Positions 44,813-58,550 of a DNA stretch of 64,000 bases are shown in pieces; within the stretch, counting starts at the first letter, position 1, and the number at the start of each line of letters is the position of its first letter. The position numbers and the translations under genes were made by a program. The notes below the pieces were generated by a model that ran no database searches, was not told where the DNA came from, and saw nothing but the letters and a program-made list of their open reading frames with translations. The stretch comes from Prostheceraeus crozeri (lineage: Eukaryota; Platyhelminthes; Polycladida; Euryleptidae), in assembly GCA_907163375.1 (NCBI GenBank), contig CAJQUW010005334.1, forward strand, positions 310,001 through 374,000, in the 5' to 3' direction.

Positions 44813-45517
44813 CCAAATCAAAAGTAGGAAATATGACTCAAGATACTGATAGGATTGGCATCTTGATCTAAAAAAACAAATATTGTTTAGGGAGTCAAGT
44901 CAAGCGGTAATTTCTAAATTAACAGGTTCACCGATGCAACATGCCACAAACTGATGCTTTAGCATAATTGATAATAAAATAATATTACGTGATATTATTT
45001 ATATATCATGGTATATATCATGTAGGCAACCTAGCTGTAGGAGATAAAAGTGCTGAATCCATGAAGATATCACACTTTTCAATTTTAAACAAGCTTTCAT
45101 GATAGTCACAAAACAGTATAAAACTATTTACTGACCAACACATGGCCAGCGAATGGTTTGAGAAATGAACAAATTCAGTGAAGGTCGTCTATACGTGCAT
45201 TACATGCGTCCGATTTCGATCATTTTTTCGGATGATAAATTGGAGGACGTTCTAAAAGAGAAACCGATCTCCAGAAAACGTCTGGCAGTTTGCGGTCTCC
45301 AAGACTCCACAGTGAGCCAGCCATTAGTCGAAAAGTGTGCGTATTTGATTGAAATAGTGAAATCACTTTCCCCAGAACTGCCCTCAGAAACATTGCTGTT
45401 ACGCATAATTCTTTTATTTCAATGTGTGGGCTACAATATCCTGAGTCAATTTTAAGGTTAATATTGCTGACTGAAAGGGACAAAATTGGGGGTCAAGCGA
45501 CTAACCGGTTAATATTT
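44813..45517 (+). other. Unique centre of the foldback element
   Basis: Holds an open frame at 45165-45455 (96 aa, EDVLKEKPISRKRLAVCGL). No family recognised. It starts 45 nt after a tgaccaacacatgg stretch and may be chance or a remnant of a captured exon. Confidence 0.3.
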
Positions 45518-47140
45518 TTGAGCAAGATTCATCGTCTTATAGTCGTATACAAATGCAATTCAGGTTGTATTCACCAATAGAGCTATCAGAAAAAGTAGAC
45601 TTGTAAAGCCTTTTCTCTTTTTTAGCAGTAAATTTGCAAGTCTGAAAATTTGAAGATTGCCACGAGAATTACTCGATTTATATTGCAATGAAGTGAATTT
45701 AAAATCAGTAATCACAGCATCGTATTCCATTTGTCGGCATAGCAAAGGAGTGAATACAATCTGCCCGTTAAATAGCTTTGGATTATAGTTGATTTAAGTA
45801 TTAAAGGAAAGCAAAATTATGCCGAAATCAACTGAATGATGATGGTAGCTGCATTCCTTACTTCCTGAATGTTTCACCTGCGGCCTTCTCATGAGATCTA
45901 GTGACTATTTTCTAGTGCTATCATCTAGTGCTATTGAATGGTTGAGGTTTTCGTGTCACTGCAGTCTGAAATTAGGCACTTTAAATTATCAGGAAGGAAT
46001 TTAGTGCTACTGATAAGATAGATATTCAGTAAGCCTGAAAGCTGAATTATAAGCTTCAGATAAAAAGCTTGTTGAGTAGTGATATTGTCATATTCGCACC
46101 TGTTACTTGTGATTATAATTGTGTTTAGTTCACTACCATTTAGAATATGGTAATGCATGTATGTACATAAATGCAAATATATTCGCAAATCGATCAAGCA
46201 GCAAAATTATACAAATTATATTGAAATAGCAGACTTGAAAATTTGAGGTTGACTGCTTGGATGATGGTTCACGGGGAACCATTGAAAGGAGAGCGAGGAG
46301 CATAGGTCTGTGTCGAAGTGAGACGTGTTTTTAACAAAGTTCTTACTCCATACAAAGCATTTAGAATGGGGCTATAGCAAATCCTTTTATCTAACTATAG
46401 CTTTATGAGGAAGACCGAAACAAAAACGAATTGAAGAGTAGCCTACATTGTTTTACACGGCCACGATCAAGTAGCAACTTCAAACCCACGTGGCAATCAT
46501 GGAATCTTTGTTTTCAATATTTTTTTCTTTTGACGGAATACTCTTGCCATGAATAGTATTTTCTACTTTTAATTATTCGTGATATAAAAGCATCTGTTTT
46601 CTTTTTTCGCCACTTAAGTCAACCATGTAAAATGTTTTCAAAGATATAAAAAGGCGAACTTGATCAGCCTCACGTTTTATGCAAAGAAACAATCAACGCT
46701 TGAAATTTTGCTGCGACCGGTGGTTCATTTTGGTTGTTCAGATATTGAGTCTCCCACGTGGTCGCCAATGATTATAGCAATATTCGTTCAAAAGAAGAAG
46801 TTTGATCATCAAGAATGAAAGGTTGCCGGATCGGTCTCTATCTTTTACTGAGCGGGTCTCTCTGACGGCAAATATGATACCGAACGGTAGATTTCGGAAT
46901 ATTCAGGTGTGAGCGATTCGATCACACGACCACTTAGCACCAATGATAGGAGTGATCCATGATAAGATTAAGTAATCAGATCTCTTCACTTAACTCACCC
47001 GACTTCTTCTTCACTTCACCTCTTCAATCTCATTTCAAACATCGCCCGAAGAACGAAAAGCAAATGAGAACACATTAGGAATGTGAAAACAACAGTTCAG
47101 TTCACTCATCAGTTATTCAAATTTATATATCTGCTCAGTT

Positions 47141-47855
47141 CATAAGTTATTAGTTGTGTGAAACTATACCGTTCGTTCAGTTCACTCGTTCACCAGAGAC
47201 TGGCTCAAAACCTGACACAATCATTCACTCACCCACTTTCTCGTGTACTCTCTGACTGACTCACCCACTCACCCACTCACTCGTGCACTCACTGAAATGA
47301 ATTCATGCAACCAGAATATACTTCATCAAGTTAAGTGCTCTATTACAATAGGTCAAAGCACTCAACTGCTGACTCCACTTCATTTCACATACTGGATAGT
47401 CACGTCTCTATCAGTCAGGTATCCACTTCAATATATCTTATTACTGTACCTTTGACATGAGGACCTCAGCTGTGTCTCACTCATCAAAGTCACAGAGTGT
47501 AAAAGAATAAATATTAATTGCTGTGAATGACAATTACCGCTATGATAATAAAATGAGTCGATTAGGATTACAACTTTTCAATTCATCATTGCAGCTTTTA
47601 AATTAATTAACCGCAATCTCAAGTCAATAATAAATCTCAGATCATTAATAGGACCACCATGTAGTAGTAATAGTAGTAAGTGTGTATATTCTTGAAATAC
47701 ATGTAGAAATCACAAATTACAAAGTGTAGATATGCACAAGGACGATAATCACGAATTGATAAGTTAATGACAAATGACGCATAATATACAGTATAGCACA
47801 GACACTTTCCGAAATTGTAATAAAAGTAGAACCCTTTCACGGAAGGATATATTAC
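47141..47855. other. Gene-free stretch with a short tandem array
   Basis: 47218-47300 is a simple array of actcaccc-type units. 47640-47850 may be the 3' UTR of the LINE that follows. No gene seen. Confidence 0.4.
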
Positions 47856-50035
47856 TCAGGGTTGATGTCCAGGGAAAAAAGTATTTTGACGCCGAAATGT
47901 GGTACATGTAGGTATTCTCAAAACGTGAGTGTTAGGCAGTCGATCTGGCACGAGGTGATGTAGTGGATGCTCAAAGTGGGTTTCCGCAGCGCTTGACAAT
48001 TTGCAGGCAGTCTTTTCCATTTTGGCACGAAGAGGGGGAAACATGGAACACTGACATTCAATGCCACAAATTAGTCTATGAGCCCTACGTTGGAACTTTT
48101 CCAACTTCTCCATCAAAGAAGCAGGCAAACTGCCGTAAGCTGGGGACGCATACAAAATCAATTGCGTGATTAAACTGTGATAAATGCGAATTAAATCTTG
48201 TCTGCATAGAAAGTATTTCAGCCGTTTGATGATATAAAATCTTTGAGATGCAACTCTAAGAACACAGGAAATCTGGGTGTCCCATTTGCACGATTGATGC
48301 AAACTACGCCCAGGAGTTTGACAAGATCAACTTGAACAAAACCACCGAGACTTACATGACCCGAGTTGTAGGAGCGTATTATTACCATCTGCTTACACTT
48401 GGCCGTATTTAAAGCGAGGCCTTTACTTTCAATGATTGATTGACAATCATTAAGATCAACTTCAGATACACAGTTGTGTTTTACAGCTTCAATGATCACG
48501 GTGTCATCAGCGTACTTAATGCAGTCCACATTAGGAAAGGGAAAACTGAGCGACTTTTACACACTTCAACTAAAGCCGTAGTTGTGGAACCACCCTGTGG
48601 GAACGAATCTTGCGAAAAACTGGCGAATGTCAGCTGCAGAATATCATGCTAAAGTTCAGTCATATTTGCGGGATATTCGCTGGCGAAGTTCGCCGGCGAC
48701 AATTCGCGCTCTATATGTCACCTTTTACTTTTGACTTTCTCTCTTGTTTTCTTTAGTAATCCGCCTCTACAGCCGAGGCTCTCTCTCCCTCACCTCCTCA
48801 CTATCCCCACATATGGCTAATCTATCTAAGAAATAAGTGCAGACTGTCATTCTTTGATAATGATATTAAGAATATAGAGAATCCGCATATATCAATTTTC
48901 ATAACATCTCTTGACATTCAATAATTTACAACAATGACAAATATTTGAATAATGTCATAGTATTAACTGCGACATTTATGGAAGATAAATGCTTTTTTAG
49001 TTTAAGCCTTCGTGATTTGAAAAAGATCCCTTTTTATCAGATCAGACTGAGTATACAATATATTTTCATGTGAAGGTAATATACGAACATTACTACTTAC
49101 CACTAATTAGTTGCTACAATATCCACGATTTCGCCGGTTGGCGAAAAATCAGCTCGCATTAGTAGACAAATATCTACCAACTAATTATAGCAACTTTTTT
49201 GCCACCTGTCGTTTTTTAATTTTACACATGTTTTTGGATAAATGATGACCATTTTCACATGCGGAGATAGTTTTTACACGAAAATAAACCTTTAAAAAAA
49301 TTATCCACAAAATCGCAACCTCGCCAGATAATCTGTTGATATTAGCAAGATGCGTTCCCACAGGGCATAGGGTCTGTATGCGTGCTGACGTTGACCATAA
49401 CATGAAATTATTGCCGACTTGAACCGATCAGCGACTATCTTCTCAAAAACCTTTGAAATACATGACAGGATTGAAATTGGACGGAGATCTGCGATGCATG
49501 GTGATGTACACTTTGGGATCGGACGACCTAGAGCTGTTTTGAAATTGCTCGGAAATGTCTTAGTATGCATGGACAGGTTAAAAATATCGGCAAGATGCTT
49601 ACACAGGTAATGTGCACCGATACTTGACAACTTAGGCGGTATATGATCCGGCCCAGTCGACTTTCTGAGGTCAAGTTTGCACAACTGTTCGTACACACAG
49701 TGATCAGAGATGGCAAGATCCAAAGGCAAATCATCGAGCGGAATCAAATATTCATCTGGCCGATTGTTAAAGTTACTTGCGAATTCATTGGTAACTTGAG
49801 TCAAAAGGTTTTCTACGCTGCCGAATTCATGTCTCAGTGATGCCCAAAAATCGGCTTTTTTTTAGCCACGAAGTGTGTTCACGACATTCCAAAGGTCTCT
49901 CGGCTTTGTGCTACGCAGGGCCCAAATGTGCTTGGCCTTCAATATCTCTGTTGAGATTTTCATTTTCAGGTGATTGTATTTGCTCCATTATGTCAAGTCA
50001 ATAATACTCGTCCACAGAGATAGATTCATTTGCGT
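47856..50035 (-). pseudogene. Second LINE, 5' truncated, internally deleted, with nested MITE
   Basis: Minus strand. Readable parts: linker (KAKHIWALRSTKPRDLWNVV) near 49900; RT start KSTGPDHIPPKL, RPISILSCISKVFEKIV and QHAYRP (49804-49365); STTTALVEVCKS near 48580; IKYADDTVIIEA (YADD, 48529-48490); and a C-terminal part to 47856 with QRRAHRLICGI. RT motifs A and B between QHAYRP and YADD are missing, so it is internally deleted. It is a different family from the LINE at 41518. Confidence 0.85.
48593..49365. mobile_element. MITE inside the second LINE, CCCTGTGGG ends
   Basis: Terminal inverted repeats ccctgtgggaacgaatcttg / ccctgtgggaacgcatcttg, 773 bp, flanked by CA on both sides. Removing it together with one CA restores the reading frame across the RT QHAYRP-STTT junction, which supports the borders. 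No coding capacity. Confidence 0.8.
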
Positions 50036-53000
50036 GTGGTTTAGTCTAGAGCGGATAATCCTGGTAGACCATAGAAATAGATTGAAGTTGACTAGAATGG
50101 AAGAAATTGGCTCAAGGTCGCGGCACATCCGGAGGAACGAAGTAGGGACATGAACCACCAATGAAAAGCTTAGAATTGCACATGTGACTGATTCTAATCC
50201 AATGATTCAGCCGTCGACTAGTTTATCAAAGGGAAAATGCGTGAGATTTTTGTGCCATTATTGTGAATTCCATGACGCTTTACCTCCATTCTAGAGGTTT
50301 TATTGCTATCAATTTCTATGTGGTAGCCGGTGGTATTGAGGAAAGTTATCAGATAGACTCAAACACGCAGACAAAGCAATTCATCTCAGTGTACACGTCT
50401 GTCAGATCCACAGAATTATATTGTTTAACCGCATCACTTTGCTAGAAGTGCAAACTGATTCAAAACAATGGCACATGCAGGAACTTATTAAGTGGGCAAA
50501 AAGAAATTTTTAATACCTTGCAGAGATATTGTTATTGGCTGCTTATTGTTCGATTGCTATGGTATTATGTCAGCAGATTGTGCCATTTCACTAACGTTAC
50601 ATGTTTCCTTTCTAGTCAAACAGAAGAAGAGACGAAATGTTTAATTCTGTGGTCAGATCATTAATACAAAACACGATCTAGATGTTCCGATTTCTTGGCT
50701 CAAGTAGAACATCATTCATGATTCTCAAAGTGACACCTGCAATCTATATGCAAATTCGTCAACAACTTTCAGATTGAAGCAAAACAAGCGCGAAACAAGA
50801 TCTGTCTATTGAACAGGAGTCGCCTTTTTCAATTCCCACCTCGATGTCAGAGATTATTGTGAGATAGAACACAGGCATTGCACGTGGTACGCCTATACCA
50901 CATAATCAGCCGGCTCCAAATCTATCATAGAAATAAACTGTTCATCTGAAGCTCGCTAGAATGGAAATTGACTGAAGGTCGCGGCACATCCGAGGGAACT
51001 AAGTTGGGGCATGAAGAACCAATTAAAAGCTTCGATTTACTCATGTGACTGATTCTGACCCAATGATGCAGACGTTGGCAGGTGCATCTAAGTGAAAATG
51101 CGTGCGATTTATGTGCCGTTATTGTGCATTGCATGAAGCTTAATTTCCATTCTAGAGGTTTTTTATTGCTGTCAATTTCTATGAAATCTATGGTGAGATT
51201 GGAGGCCAAAGAGCAGGTCTAAACAGGAGGTGTGGCGATGACACGATGATTGAAACACCAGTGTGCGAATAACCAAAGAACATCCTGAGTTCACTCTTTC
51301 CGAAATAAACGATGAATTGCGGTTACAGGTACCGGAGAAGCCACATGTTTGTATAGAGGGGTAGGGGGCGGTTTGTGTAGGGTGGGCGGTGAAGAGTCAA
51401 TACAGAGCGCTTAGCGTGGCTTACGGGAGATGAGAGAGCTCCCATTGTTAAGTCTTGATGTATGAGGCGAAGTTTGTGTAAAGTCGGATTACATATTTAT
51501 CACACAACGATTACATGTTTATGGGATTCGGGGATGAGCAGGATTTGTTTACTTGTGGGAATCGAAAAGGCAAAGATTGATGAACAGGATTTGTTTACAT
51601 GTGCGGATCGCAAAAACATACTGTACTCGTATTTACTGATGAGATGAATTTAATGACAGGATGAGTTTACATGTGGGAAACGTAGCAATTGAATGATGTC
51701 TGATTTATCTTTGTGATATATCTTTACAGACATATTATTACCTATTCAGTATTTTGTCAGCCACTATGTGTGGGACCCCGCTCGTCTGGGTTTGAGTGTT
51801 CAGGTTAGGGGTCGAAACACAACTAGACGAGTACCTGCTGATGACTGATGGACTGCAGTATTATGTTTTATATCCCTTAATCGGTAGCTGAAGTAGTGTA
51901 TTGTATTTCAAATGAAGACATGTGGGATTACATGAAGTATTATAGACGGATGAAGAAACTGGCGACAACAAATTCAAGTGAAGAAATAGTATTTTCCATG
52001 TGTAGTCTTAGGGATAGTGTGTATAGTTTCATTGCTTTCGGTGTAGTAGAGTGTCATTGTATAGTTCTATTGTTTACCTCCATTATCCATTTTCCACTTA
52101 TCCACTCTTACCATTATCCATCATGTGTATTGTCAGATATAGTTCACTTGTAATCGGTGTAGTAGCATCGTTGTGTTTCCATGTTTTACCTCCACTTTTC
52201 CAATTTTTATTCATCGGTCTACTGTTGTTTTATAATATCCATTTTTGATTTCCTTAACGTGTGGTGACCATTGTCCCATTCTATTTCCACTATCAGCATC
52301 TGTAGTCGGTACAGTATATTGGACGTCTGTTTTGAACGTGCATGCGGCAGTGTTTGGAATCTATGGTATTAGTATATTAACAGTAAGAATGAGTAGAGTT
52401 ACAAGTCTTCAGATTTTCATTTTTACCAGATATTGGGCCAAAGCTGATCAATTTTAATTCGTTGCCACGAGAAAGCTCCATTGAGTTCTTTTAAGAACTG
52501 ATTAATCCAATGGTTACAGCAGCATTGCCTTTGTACACTTGCGGATTGGAGAACGTCATCAGTCCTTATTAGGACTACTTTCATAAATAATTTAGATTAG
52601 TAAGCATTGTATTCTATTATAAATGGCTGCTGGGATGATTTTCATCATTGTATGAGAAATATTAACATGATATCAAATGCTTTCAAGGCAGCTGATTACG
52701 CTGAAATTGGGGACGTTCCAAGTCCGTGAAACCTTCATGGCATAATGTCAAATTGGTTGTCGCAGACGACAAACATAGAGAAAGTGGATTGTGGTCAGGA
52801 TGTGGTCAAAATGACCGCATGGACGGTCATAACTCTTCTCATCTATTGTAAAGGCTGCTTTTAAAAAAGAATGAGCTGAAACATCCGTGAATAGATACTG
52901 CTTCAGTATCATAAACTTCGCTTGGCTTCTATGATGCAGGCGGCTGAGCAAACAATCTCCTCAGTCACTCAGGACAGGGTTTTTCAATTGAACGCAAGAT

Positions 53001-53136
53001 TTTTTCCTGTCCTGCCAAAATGTTGAGCTAAGCAAGACATTGATTGACGTTTATCCATCATTTATTTTTCATGCTTAAATTAAACTTACATTGTAAATCT
53101 CTTGTCTTTTTCACTTTAAAAATAGTTCTGGAATTG

Positions 53137-53240
53137 GTAAAAGCAGCGAGGATTCTTCGACGGATACCAGACTGTATTAGCAGCACTAATGTGCTGCTAA
53201 TACAGTCTGGTATCCGTCGAAGAATCCTCGTTGCTTTTAC
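53137..53240. repeat. Near-perfect 50-bp palindrome with 4-base spacer
   Basis: Arms 53137-53186 and 53191-53240 pair with one mismatch; the spacer is taat. It would form a long hairpin in RNA or a cruciform in DNA. Confidence 0.95.
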
Positions 53241-53552
53241 TAACTTGTTGTCCGGATACGGGAAATCACTTGAACTTACCTATCAGTTCTGGAATTGGTT
53301 TTCTTATTGGGGAGCAACTAAATCATAACTGCACATTAAAGTTTCACATCTAAATAGTGCTGCATTTAAAATAATTGTCACAATAGTCGCAATTGAGCAA
53401 ACCCATTCAAAATCAAACAACGAACGTCTATCGGTACGTACCGAAGTACTCAGAACCAAGTCACACAAGTTCGCTCATAGAAGTTCCGAACACACAATGT
53501 ACTCAACCGAGTGTACCAAACGCATGTACCTATCCAGTAAAACAGATGTCAT

Positions 53553-53693
53553 ACATGTTCCTATTCATAACACTGAATTTTACATGTACCTATCTATTTT
53601 CCTATTGATAACACTGAATTTTACATGTACCTATCCATGTTCCTATTGATAACACTGAATTTTACATGTACCCATCCATGTACCTATCCCTCT
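53553..53693 (+). repeat. 42-bp minisatellite, about 3 units
   Basis: Units of ttcctattgataacactgaa followed by ttttacatgtacctatccatg. Confidence 0.9.
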
Positions 53694-56600
53694 CAATTGG
53701 GGCACAGTTTTCACTACTGAGGTCAGTGGATTCAGATTGATTTTGAAACATGCAAATAGAAAGCATACTCATTAAGCAGAGATCAGTCGCTTCCTATCAT
53801 ATTAATCGATATTGATGAACAAATCTACCTGATAATCAGCAGATTAAATACAGTTTTTGATGCCATGACATCATCTTATTCATCAGCTTCATTCGACGTT
53901 TTGCGCACATTAGCAATACATCTGTATACAATGCACTACGAAAAGTCCGATCAAAATTGAGTATTAATTTCTTTTTGGATATTTTCGCGCAGTCAGCTGT
54001 TTTTGTAATCATAACTCATAGTCTTTTCAATAGAAACAAAAACGGAATTGTCCGAACGCGTTTCAGAGCTGTAGTCGGCTCCTTAGTCAGCGGAAACTCT
54101 ATTCCAATAAAATACATCGCTTTTACATTGCGTCGATAAAATGTAAGGAAATGATAAAATACCAATCAATTCACAGTCGGTTGATAGTCCACAAAGTTTT
54201 GACATCGATTCAGACGCAAATTTCATCATCGCACTTTGAAGGTCATGGAACAGGTTAGGACATGTGCACACCTGCACAATAAAACTAAAGTGAAAATGAA
54301 ATGATTAATACATGAAAATTATACATTTACAGGTTCGATCCTTCTCTTTGATTTATTAAATCTTACTTTCTTTCAAGCAAATGGCTTCAAGGGTGCGGTG
54401 CACTTAATAAATTTAGCCGAATTGCTGACTTAAATTTGTCACAGTTTGTCTCGAGGAATATACTTAAAATTCGCCTAATCAGTTTACTGATTACATGCTT
54501 TTCAGTAGCATGTGTATTCCTTCTCAATAATTTATAGTGTTGAATTTCGATGCGCATTTACACGAGAGAGAAATGACAATGTCATTTCAAATATTTGAAT
54601 CACTGAATCAGAATCCGATACTGTGCCAATAAATATGATACATAATGCGACATCCATGCATAATAGATTAGAATACATTGCCGTAAATCAGATTTAGAAA
54701 CAAGGTAGCTGTCACATAAAGCGATCAGGCGGGATTCCAATGGTGATAACTAGAATAAGATCTCAGTGACTTCATCGGTCTTGCTGACAGGGGAATGAAT
54801 TTTCATATTTTCACACATGCAGTGATGCTCAGCTGCACTGTTCGCTCCAGAGATAAGTATGCCTGGTAGAGCAGCTGGTCAGTTTGGTTTCAATTTTGGT
54901 AATTGAACTCTTCTTTGTTGCATGTAGTCCTACCACATCTGAGATGTGCAACTTTTTAATGTGTTAGAGAAATTTCCATGGAATTGACTGATCATGATAG
55001 CAATACGGTTGAAATAATAGTATTTTTTATTATTATTACAGAGGCATTTTTTTCAACATAAACTTCGGTAAAAGTGACCATTAGGCCTTCTGATTTTCGG
55101 CTCAGCCTTGTGAATAAGATATCTTGCGCTTGATCATGTCACAGATTGCTTGACACTGAAAGAATAAAATATCATAATCAAGGACAGTGTTCAGATTGAC
55201 TTTAAATATGCAAGTAGACGGAGAAGGTCCGCATTCATTCAAATAAAAAATAGAACCTATAGTGAATCATAAAATCATGTCTAAGAAAATTGTATTAATC
55301 CACATGCACAAAATTGAATTCTACACAGAGTAATATGAAATATAGTAACATTCATAAATCAATTGTACGATGATCTCTACTTCCCTCCGAATGCAATCAG
55401 TTAGTTAACAATTTGGACAGGTGCCAAGAACCTGCAACTAAATTTGTTAAGTTGACAAACTCGAAAATTGAGCCAGGAAGCAGGTTTTAATTTTCTGTGC
55501 TAAGATTTGAGTTACATTGTTGCAATGAAATTTCCTTGCATCAACTTAATTTCTATTTAATTAGACTTTCTTATTAGACTATTTTCATTCAGCCTAAGCT
55601 TACTAGTACCGGACAACTTACAGTTAGCATTGAAACGAAGCACGCCTCTTCTAAGAACGAGAGGTGGGCCTATACTTTACCGAGAATCTGCTCGCAATCA
55701 ATGTCGGAAATATCGTCTTTCTCCGCAAAAATGAATTGATCGTTTGCGTTCCGATATTGTCTCACAAACTTTGTAAAATCGGCATTTCCATGAATGGTCA
55801 GATTTTTCCTAAGAATTATGAGATCCTAAGAATGTTGCTTGATAGAAGCAAACTGAGTTTGACGAGAACCCAGTTACCTCAATCAAAGTTCCAATAGTAA
55901 TTTCTTCGATTTCCACCATCGGATGATGCTGATGATCGAGTGACGAGTCATGAGAATTCTGAGACACTTCGCTGTCCCCTGCAGACTCAAGCGTTGAATC
56001 GGCATTTAAGCTTGAGATGTTAAAGTTCGGTGTGTCTGGTCCCCTGCACTTCGGTGATGACTAGTGCAGTATTCCATTTCATTCACTGCTAGGTACTCGA
56101 TAGTGAGATACACTTAGGCCGTGTTCGATATTCATCCATTTTATTGACGGGCCTTTCTGGTTTATAACGCATCAGACGAAGTAAACTCAACTAAGCTGTC
56201 GCTCATGTCTTTATAATTTGTCTGGCCGTTTCTTCAGAACTACTGTACTCAACACTTCACCGATCAATAGCGATAATTAATATTCCTGACCAGCTCATAC
56301 TTCATGAAAAGCTTTTCTGTATGCAATAGAAATCCAATACTATTACTTAGGGGTAACATTTGTGCCACCGACCTCCGGGGTAACTTAATGTGCCACGAAA
56401 ATCGACTAATTTTTCTAAAATTGGTCTTACAACTTCAAAAATAAAGCAATTTTGTTCATTCTTTTTCGTATCTTATGCCACTGTGCCATATAATAGGATA
56501 TCTGAGTATTAAATAAATTAAAATAGTGCATCGATGCTCACCACACGAAAGTTTATTGCATTTTGAAAAAGGCATAAAGTGACTTTAAGTGACTTTAAAA

Positions 56601-57723
56601 AAAGGCATCTGAGACAATTTGAAGGAAGTCTCATCACAGATATTCAGCGTTTTGCTAAATTGACTTAAATTTACAGGGAAAATAATTACAAGACCGATAA
56701 GGGCCAAATCACGGTAACGCACGCTTCATTTGATAGCAAAATTCGATCGAAAACCAACATTCGCTATGGCACGATGTTCTTTTTGAATATTCTGAAAATA
56801 TAGTTTGATGTAATACGACATCGACCTGTTACATACAAAATATCAATTTCAGACTGTCTCTACATTTGTGTACACAGATTATTTGTGGTTACGCTCGCGA
56901 CAGCAGAGATAAATATTTCATTGTAGATTTTTTGATATTGCATTGATATTTTATCTAAACTACAGACGCTGTTGTCTCAAAAACGAAATGATGGATAAAT
57001 AATGAATAGTTGATGATTTCTTCATGCTTGAATAGATTACTGAAAGCACCGATTACGAGATTTCGATCAATCTTGACAGTAACGCTCGTGACATTATCTA
57101 ATAAAATTGCGGATAAATTTTGCCATTAAATTTGTCATCAAAGAAGATAATAATAATGAAGATTACAAGATTGAACGATTAGTTTAGAAACAGCACACCA
57201 AACATTTTATTTTTACCGGAATCATAACACAGAAGCTAAGCATAATATAAGATGAACTTCAACATCGGAGAGTACTATATCTTGGGTAGTTACATGTATA
57301 GCCATGAATCATGAACAAGGTTTTGTCACTTGAAGAAGAAAATTCCTTTACCTCAACGAATCTTAATGTCTGACTTAAGACAGGAAATGGAACTTCTTTA
57401 GTCCTTGTACATATACTTATCCCCCGCTTTTGTCCTTGTACTTAGGCCTACAAGACCAGGCATCGCTTTGATGTAGGCACATCAATTGATTTTGTTTGTG
57501 TTGTAGGTCAAACAACTTCAATAAAGTATTGGGCGTATTAATGAATGCCAAATATAGTCCAGATTGGTGTTAGGCCTACTATTTCAATTTCATTAACAAA
57601 TAGAACTAGATAAGTGCAATTAGGACAACAGACTACTGTACAGCAGTTTGCAGTTGTCTGTAATTAATTAAACTTTCTGAGTAATTGGCACAGTAATTTT
57701 TGAGTTCCACTTGGTGTAGGCCT

Positions 57724-58550
57724 CAGGGATGTGGAGTCGGAGTCCCGGAGTCCTATCAGTTTTGCTGGAGGCGGAGTCGGAGTCCTATCATATGATAGGA
57801 CTCCAGACTCCGGCATACAAGTGGACCAGAAGTAATATGATACAAGCAAATCATTTATTCTCGTGCATAGCTGTCATTATCTTGATGTCAACTTTCTCCG
57901 TCAAACAAAAGCACAGAGACAGCAGTGCATACAAAGCTTATAATCACAGAATTAGATTCATCTGCGCGCGCATCGAAGCAGATAAACAAAATATTTAATT
58001 CTGTGCTTATAATAGTTGAGGGAATGAACCGTGATAGTGAAAAAAAGGATTGCCTTTTCACTCGGTGATTTGGTAGAGAAGACAAGCCTTCACCAAAGGT
58101 CACAGAGACAAAAATGAAATACTAGTTTGTTTGAGAACATTACCTCTTACCCTCACGTTAATCGTGTGTGATGGCTCCTCCAAAGCGCATATCAAAATCG
58201 AAAGTGTACTCATATTTTTTGGAGAAGGATGGGGATTTTCGTGCTTGATAGAGACTGGAGAAAAACCGTGTGAAGCATGCATCAACAAGGAGCCGAGTCG
58301 CATGCATCCAACTTAAAGAGACATTTGATCAACTTTCATCGAAAATGATTGATAATTGATGCAATGATCACTAAATATCGATTCAGGAAAGCCTATAATG
58401 ATCTGTGATGTAGGCTACCAGTTAATGTTTCAAAAAACTAAGCTTATATACTTGCCACCCGGAGTCGGAGTCGGAGTCATATCAAAAGTCGGATTCCTAT
58501 CAACCCCCAGAGTCGGAGTCCTATCAAAATGATAGGACTCCGCATCCCTG
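57724..58550 (+). mobile_element. Non-autonomous hAT element with BED-finger remnant, copy 1
   Basis: Ends cagggatgtggagtcggagt and its complement; 8-bp flanks gtaggcct/gtgggcct differ by one base. Inside, a plus-strand remnant beginning at 58171 reads MAPPKRISKSKVYSYF. In a shifted frame follows NLKRHLINFH, the His end of a BED zinc finger. So this is an internal deletion product of a hAT transposase gene. Confidence 0.85.

Larger units (their letters stand above)
40776..47140. mobile_element. Foldback element with 1.6-1.9-kb inverted arms
   Basis: Arms 40776-44812 (including a later LINE) and 45518-47140 are inverted copies starting aactgagcagatatataaat. The spacer 44813-45517 is unique. 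The left arm has a segment of about 300 bp (near 44110-44430) absent from the right. No transposase was found, so it is probably non-autonomous. Superfamily unknown; no clear target duplication. Confidence 0.8.
39566..53055 (-). repeat. Right arm of giant inverted repeat around copy B
   Basis: Inverted partner of 18146-26050, in blocks 39566-40772 and 50041-53055. It is interrupted by 40773-50040 (foldback element, LINEs). The 50041-53055 block carries an extra segment of about 400 bp at 50790-51185, which is a diverged second copy of 50090-50330. Order and orientation of both blocks mirror the left arm exactly. Confidence 0.8.
53056..57723. other. Intergenic stretch with two small repeats
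   Basis: Apart from a palindrome (53137-53240) and a minisatellite (53553-53693), I see no gene, long frame or transposon end here. Confidence 0.45.

Noticed and set aside
50263-52457. Short frames in the outer arms (also 18250-20513)
   Set aside because: The same frames appear in both arms because the arms are copies; they are short, begin without context and match no family.
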